A stretch of DNA of 27,500 bases from an uncultured Alphaproteobacteria bacterium (lineage in GTDB: Bacteria; Pseudomonadota; Alphaproteobacteria; Micropepsales; Micropepsaceae): assembly GCA_903922545.1 (NCBI GenBank), contig CAIXUE010000259.1, forward strand, positions 1 through 27,500, in the 5' to 3' direction. Under the pieces are notes generated by a model. That model made no database searches. It was not told where the DNA came from and saw only the letters and a list, made by a program, of their open reading frames with translations. Position 1 is the stretch's first letter. Each line of letters starts with the position of its first letter. Below are positions 24,403-27,500 of this stretch, piece after piece. The position numbers and the translations under genes are program-made.

Positions 24403-25592
24403 CACATATCCTCCGCAAGACGTATTCCACTGAACTGCCAGCGCGCCGAGGGCGGGAAGAAATTGCGGTAGCTGTCACGGGCATGGCCGGGCGGGGTGAC
24501 AACACTGGCGCCGCGCAGCACCAGTTGCCCCACCATGAATTTGCCATTGTATTCGGCGGCAAAGCCATCGAACGGCTTGAAGCGGGGATAAGGATCATAG
24601 GACGAGCGGGTCCATTCCCAGACTTCGCCATGGGCGAATTGCGGCGCCATCGCTTCCCATTCAAATTCGGTGGGCAACCGCTTGCCCGCCCAGGCGGCAA
24701 AGGCGGCGGCTTCGAAGAAGCTCACATGCTGGACGGGCGCATTGGGATCCAGCGGTTGGACGCCGGCAAGGGTAAAGACGCTGCGTTTGCCATCGGCGTC
24801 GCACAGCCAATAAAGCGGTGCTTCCCATTTTTCTTCATTCACTCTGGTCCAGCCGTCGCTGAGCCAGAATTCCGCACGGCGATAGCCGCCATCGGCGATG
24901 AAGGCGAGATATTCGCCATTGCTGACAGGCGTGGATGCGATGCGGAACGGATAAAGCAGCACCTGGTGGCGCGGGCCTTCATTGTCGAAAGCAAAACCGT
25001 TTGCGTCATGGCCGATATCCGCCAGCCCGCCGGGATGGGACAGAAATTGGCGTCCCCGCGCCGGCATCGCCGCAATCGCCTCTTTGTCATAGGCGGGCAG
25101 CAGCGGGTTGGAAAAGAACGCGTGCTTGATGTCGGTGAGGATCAGTTCCTGATGCTGTTGTTCGTGATGCAGGCCAAGCGTGATGCGGGCGGCAAGCTTT
25201 TCATCCAGTTCGCGCGTCAGCAATTTTTCCATGGCGGCATCGACATGGCCGCGCCAGGCCAGAACGTCTTCCAGTGTGGGCCGGCTGATCAACCCGCGCT
25301 GGGGACGCGGATGCCTGGGCCCCAGCGCCTCGTAATAGGAATTGAACAGGTAAGCGAAATGCGGATCGAAGGGCACATAGCCCGGCTCATCACCCAGGAT
25401 CATGCTTTCGAAAAACCAGCTGGTGTGGCCCAGGTGCCATTTGACCGGGCTGGCGTCGGGCATGGATTGCAGGGCGCAATCTTCCGGGCTCAAGGGCGCG
25501 GCCAGGGCCACGCTGCGGGCTCGGACCTGGGTGTAAAGGCGCGCCAGATCGCGGCCGGAATTGGCGCGGGGCAAGCCGGAGGCAAAGCTCAT
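24402..25592 (-). CDS. egtB: Ergothioneine biosynthesis sulfoxide synthase EgtB
   Basis: This 396-residue non-haem iron enzyme couples hercynine to a cysteine-containing thiol with O2, forming the sulfoxide precursor of ergothioneine. The N-terminal DinB-like half provides the three-His iron site: His56 in WHLGHTSWFFE, and His143 and His147 in LHHEQQHQEL. The C-terminal half is a formylglycine-generating-enzyme-type domain (SNGEYLAFIADGGY, HVSFFEAAAFAAWAGKRLPTEFEWE, GEVWEWTRSSYDPYP). No egtA or egtC is adjacent, which fits a pathway that uses cysteine directly, as in many non-actinobacterial egtB-egtD pairs; the final lyase (EgtE) is not in the window. ATG 25592 has AAGGA about 6 bases upstream; the open frame extends to 25694 but contains the leader inverted repeat. 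Confidence 0.94.
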   Translation of the reverse strand: MSFASGLPRANSGRDLARLYTQVRARSVALAAPLSPEDCALQSMPDASPVKWHLGHTSWFFESMILGDEPGYVPFDPHFAYLFNSYYEALGPRHPRPQRGLISRPTLEDVLAWRGHVDAAMEKLLTRELDEKLAARITLGLHHEQQHQELILTDIKHAFFSNPLLPAYDKEAIAAMPARGRQFLSHPGGLADIGHDANGFAFDNEGPRHQVLLYPFRIASTPVSNGEYLAFIADGGYRRAEFWLSDGWTRVNEEKWEAPLYWLCDADGKRSVFTLAGVQPLDPNAPVQHVSFFEAAAFAAWAGKRLPTEFEWEAMAPQFAHGEVWEWTRSSYDPYPRFKPFDGFAAEYNGKFMVGQLVLRGASVVTPPGHARDSYRNFFPPSARWQFSGIRLAEDM

Positions 25593-25609
25593 GGCGATCC
25601 TTGAGGAAT

Positions 25610-25638
25610 GGCTGGCGGGTTCCGTTGTCCCGCCAGCC
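25610..25638 (-). promoter_or_regulatory. Perfect 10-bp inverted repeat in the egtB leader
   Basis: GGCTGGCGGG (25610-25619) and its exact complement CCCGCCAGCC (25629-25638) flank a 9-base loop, ending 17 bases upstream of the egtB start and just before its Shine-Dalgarno. In RNA it would be a very stable hairpin next to the ribosome site; in DNA it could be an operator. No T-run follows in either direction, so a terminator is unlikely. Confidence 0.5.
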
Positions 25639-25801
25639 GGGATAACGGCTGTAAAATTAACAGGTTCCCGGCGCCTGGGCGGTGAATTTCCCAATAATCA
25701 TGGGTATTGTAATATTATTGCGCGGCTTCATCCCTGGTTTACCGGGTATGCGGTTTGTCCCCTCTGTGACCTGAAAACATCAGGAATTTGGCCGCTTTTT
25801 G

Positions 25802-25831
25802 TTGAGGCGCCAAGCGGGACTCTGGTATTTA
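25802..25831 (+). promoter_or_regulatory. Possible promoter for the outer-membrane-like gene
   Basis: TTGAGG (25802-25807) and TATTTA (25826-25831), 18 bases apart, lie about 43 bases before the start codon. The match is partial and the call tentative. Confidence 0.22.
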
Positions 25832-25873
25832 AGACTAGCCCGGACAATCACTTAGTCCCCGGGCCAGAAGGTT

Positions 25874-26986
25874 ATGAAAAAGCTTTGGACCACCGCACTT
25901 CTCGCGGCTGGCCTTGCCGCCCTTGGGGCGCAGGCCGGCGCCGATGAGCTGCGCGTTCCCCTCAGCCTCACTTCGTTCGGCGCGGCCCAGGTTATTTCCT
26001 CTTACCGCATGTCGGCCGCCGCTCTGACGCTGGGCCCGGCGGAGACTTTTTCGCAAAATCCGTTTGCGGGCAGCGCATCGGTCCTGCCGGTGGCTTATGG
26101 CAATGCCGTCATGCCGCAAAGCTTCGCGGCTTCCACAGCGCTCAACATCAACCTGGCGCTGGACGCCGGATACAATCTCAATCTCAGCCAGCGTTTTGAT
26201 AATTATAGCGCGCAACTGTCGCCGCTGCTGGATCAGGGCAATTTCCTCAGCCTGGCCAATGGCGGGCGCTATGCGGGGCTCACTTACGAACCGGCGCCCA
26301 ATCTGCGCCTGCGCCTGGGCGCCCAGCTGAAAGACAACCGGCTCGACAGTTTCACTTTCGATCCCACCCTCAGCACCAGCGGTTTGCCGCTGACCTGGGA
26401 CAATGGCCAGCAGCGTTCGCTGATAGGCGGAATTTCCTGGGACTTTAACGACTGGGCGGGCCTTAGCCTGAACGGCATCGTCAACAGCCAGAAGGGCGAT
26501 CCCATCGGCGCCAATCCGCTGGCCAGCATCACCGATGCCACCACCGGCGCGTTGAATGTCACCGCGCATATGGATTTTGGCAGCGGCTGGACCACGGAAG
26601 CGGCCATCAGCGGCGCCTTGACCCAGCTGGATCAGAAGAACGGCGTGCCCACCTCGCTGGACAGCAATTCCTATTCGCTGGCCATCGCCAAGCATGGCTT
26701 GTTCGGCCAGGACGCGCTGGGCTTCTCGTTCAGCCGACCCAGCCCAAGCCTGCTCGACAACAATCTGGAAATCGTGGCGGCGTCGGGCGATCTGCCGCCG
26801 GTCGCGGTGACCAACAACCGCTTTATCGGCAACACCGCCGAAACCGATTTGCAGGTGGGCTATACCACCAGTTTCCTGGACGGCGCCGTGGCGTTGCAGG
26901 CCAATGCCGCCTATCAGATGAACTATCAGGGCCAGACCGGCGCTACGTCGCTGGCGGTTCTCTCCCGCGCCAAGATCAAATTCTGA
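25874..26986 (+). CDS. Predicted outer-membrane beta-barrel-like protein of unknown family
   Basis: This 370-residue exported protein has a Sec signal (MKKLWTTALLAAGLAALGAQAGA) and a mature part poor in Cys and rich in Asn, Gly, Ser, Leu and aromatic residues. Alternating-polarity strands such as LNINLALDAGYNLNLSQRF, RLRLGAQLKDNRL and TDLQVGYTTSFL, and the terminal KIKF ending in Phe, are hallmarks of beta-barrels inserted by the BAM machinery. I recognise no specific porin, autotransporter or TonB-receptor motif, and no plug domain is visible. A role as a porin-like or structural protein is therefore inferred from composition alone. An AGAAGG ribosome site lies close before the ATG. It stands alone between the divergent egt operon and the EttA gene. 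Confidence 0.7.
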   Translation: MKKLWTTALLAAGLAALGAQAGADELRVPLSLTSFGAAQVISSYRMSAAALTLGPAETFSQNPFAGSASVLPVAYGNAVMPQSFAASTALNINLALDAGYNLNLSQRFDNYSAQLSPLLDQGNFLSLANGGRYAGLTYEPAPNLRLRLGAQLKDNRLDSFTFDPTLSTSGLPLTWDNGQQRSLIGGISWDFNDWAGLSLNGIVNSQKGDPIGANPLASITDATTGALNVTAHMDFGSGWTTEAAISGALTQLDQKNGVPTSLDSNSYSLAIAKHGLFGQDALGFSFSRPSPSLLDNNLEIVAASGDLPPVAVTNNRFIGNTAETDLQVGYTTSFLDGAVALQANAAYQMNYQGQTGATSLAVLSRAKIKF

Positions 26987-27045
26987 TCTTCCTTTAAAGC
27001 GCGCCGCAGCCTAAAAACCGTCTTCCTTCCAGACAGGAAAAGCGC

Positions 27046-27500
27046 ATGGCCGGCCCCGAATTTGTTTATGTGATGAAGGGTCTGTCCAAGACCTATCCCG
27101 GCGGCAAGCAGGTGCTCAAAGACATCTGGCTGAGCTTTTACCCCGGCGCCAAGATCGGCATTGTCGGCGTCAACGGCGCGGGCAAATCCACCTTGATGAA
27201 AATCATGGCGGGCAACGACAAGGACTTCACCGGCGAAGCCTGGGCCGCCAAGGGCGTGCGCACCGGCTATCTCTCCCAGGAACCGCAACTCGATGCCAGC
27301 AAGGACGTGCGCGGCAATGTGATGGAAGGCGTCGCCAAGAAACAGGCGCTGGTGGACCGTTACAATGAAATCGCCGCCAATTATTCGGACGAAACCGCCG
27401 ACGAAATGGCCGGGCTGCAGGACGAGATTGAGGCGCAGGGCCTGTGGGATCTGGACAGCAAGGTGGATCAGGCGATGGACGCGCTGCGTTGCCCCGATGG
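27046..27500 (+). CDS. ettA: ABC-F ATPase, EttA type (3' truncated by the window)
   Basis: The first 151 residues of an ABC-F protein are present. It begins [37 protein letters not shown], followed by the Walker [10 protein letters not shown] (near residues 43-51), LMKIMAG, the Q-loop region [10 protein letters not shown], and the start of the first-domain arm ([24 protein letters not shown]). This matches EttA, the energy-dependent translational throttle that binds the ribosomal E site and gates elongation according to the ADP/ATP ratio. The ATG is preceded by AGGAAA. The signature motif, Walker B and second ATPase domain lie beyond the window, so integrity cannot be checked. Confidence 0.93.
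   Translation, partial: MAGPEFVYVMKGLSKTYPGGKQVLKDIWLSFYPGAKIGIVGVNGAGKSTLMKIMAGNDKDFTGEAWAAKGVRTGYLSQEPQLDASKDVRGNVMEGVAKKQALVDRYNEIAANYSDETADEMAGLQDEIEAQGLWDLDSKVDQAMDALRCPD

Noticed and set aside
1..27500. CRISPR, tRNA, rRNA, insertion sequences, prophage or toxin-antitoxin genes
   Set aside because: I saw no regularly spaced repeats, cloverleaf, transposase-like or phage-like coding sequence in either strand.

Overview
The window is about 61-63% GC by eye, densely coded, and reads as ordinary chromosome of a Gram-negative bacterium, most likely an alphaproteobacterium. Supporting signs are Tat-exported dehydrogenase subunits, a DUF1800/DUF1501 pair, an egtB-egtD ergothioneine operon, an LprI-like periplasmic protein and an outer-membrane-type protein. 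The placement is an inference from gene content and style; no rRNA or other taxonomic marker is present. I see no tRNA, rRNA, CRISPR array, transposase or phage gene, and no gene-free stretch longer than about 220 bases.

Layout. 1-3908 (+): the tail of an unidentified gene, a stand-alone NRPS-type condensation-domain protein, a Gfo/Idh/MocA oxidoreductase whose residues fit an aldose 1-dehydrogenase, and a DctA-type dicarboxylate symporter with unusual cysteines. 4041-6713 (+): a DUF1800/DUF1501 pair, of which only the second has a Tat signal. 6726-7826 (-): a GT4-like glycosyltransferase. 7976-11721 (+): a three-gene operon for a membrane-associated, FAD-dependent sugar or sugar-acid dehydrogenase (Tat-exported small subunit, GMC flavoprotein with a Cys cluster, tri-haem cytochrome c). 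11797-13374 (+): two sugar-transferase genes of the DXD/OCH1-like type. The first has a degenerate DXD motif and the second is broken by a single in-frame amber codon. A bidirectional terminator follows.

13455-15565 (-): two tandem, paralogous, exported NHL-repeat beta-propeller proteins; the upstream one starts at TTG behind a strong Shine-Dalgarno. 15782-17327 (+): a beta-hydroxyacid dehydrogenase, an intrinsic terminator and a ferritin-like di-iron protein. 17332-17673 (-) and 17855-18718 (+): an LprI-like protein divergent from a lytic transglycosylase. 18771-20126 (+): a cytochrome P450, converging with and overlapping by 4 nt a fatty-acid-oxidation multifunctional enzyme (20123-22165, -). 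22214-25592 (-): egtB, egtD and an exported alpha/beta hydrolase, probably co-transcribed. 25874-26986 (+): an outer-membrane-like protein of unknown family. 27046 to the end (+): the start of an EttA-type ABC-F ATPase.

Physiologically the window combines periplasmic sugar oxidation feeding electrons to the respiratory chain, sugar and organic-acid uptake and oxidation, redox protection (ergothioneine, ferritin), beta-oxidation and envelope functions. I found no convincing new multi-gene system. The most notable points are the amber-interrupted glycosyltransferase beside one with a degenerate DXD, the Asp-to-Cys change in the DctA substrate/cation site, the orphan condensation domain next to a sugar dehydrogenase, and two exported complexes in which only one partner carries a visible Tat signal.
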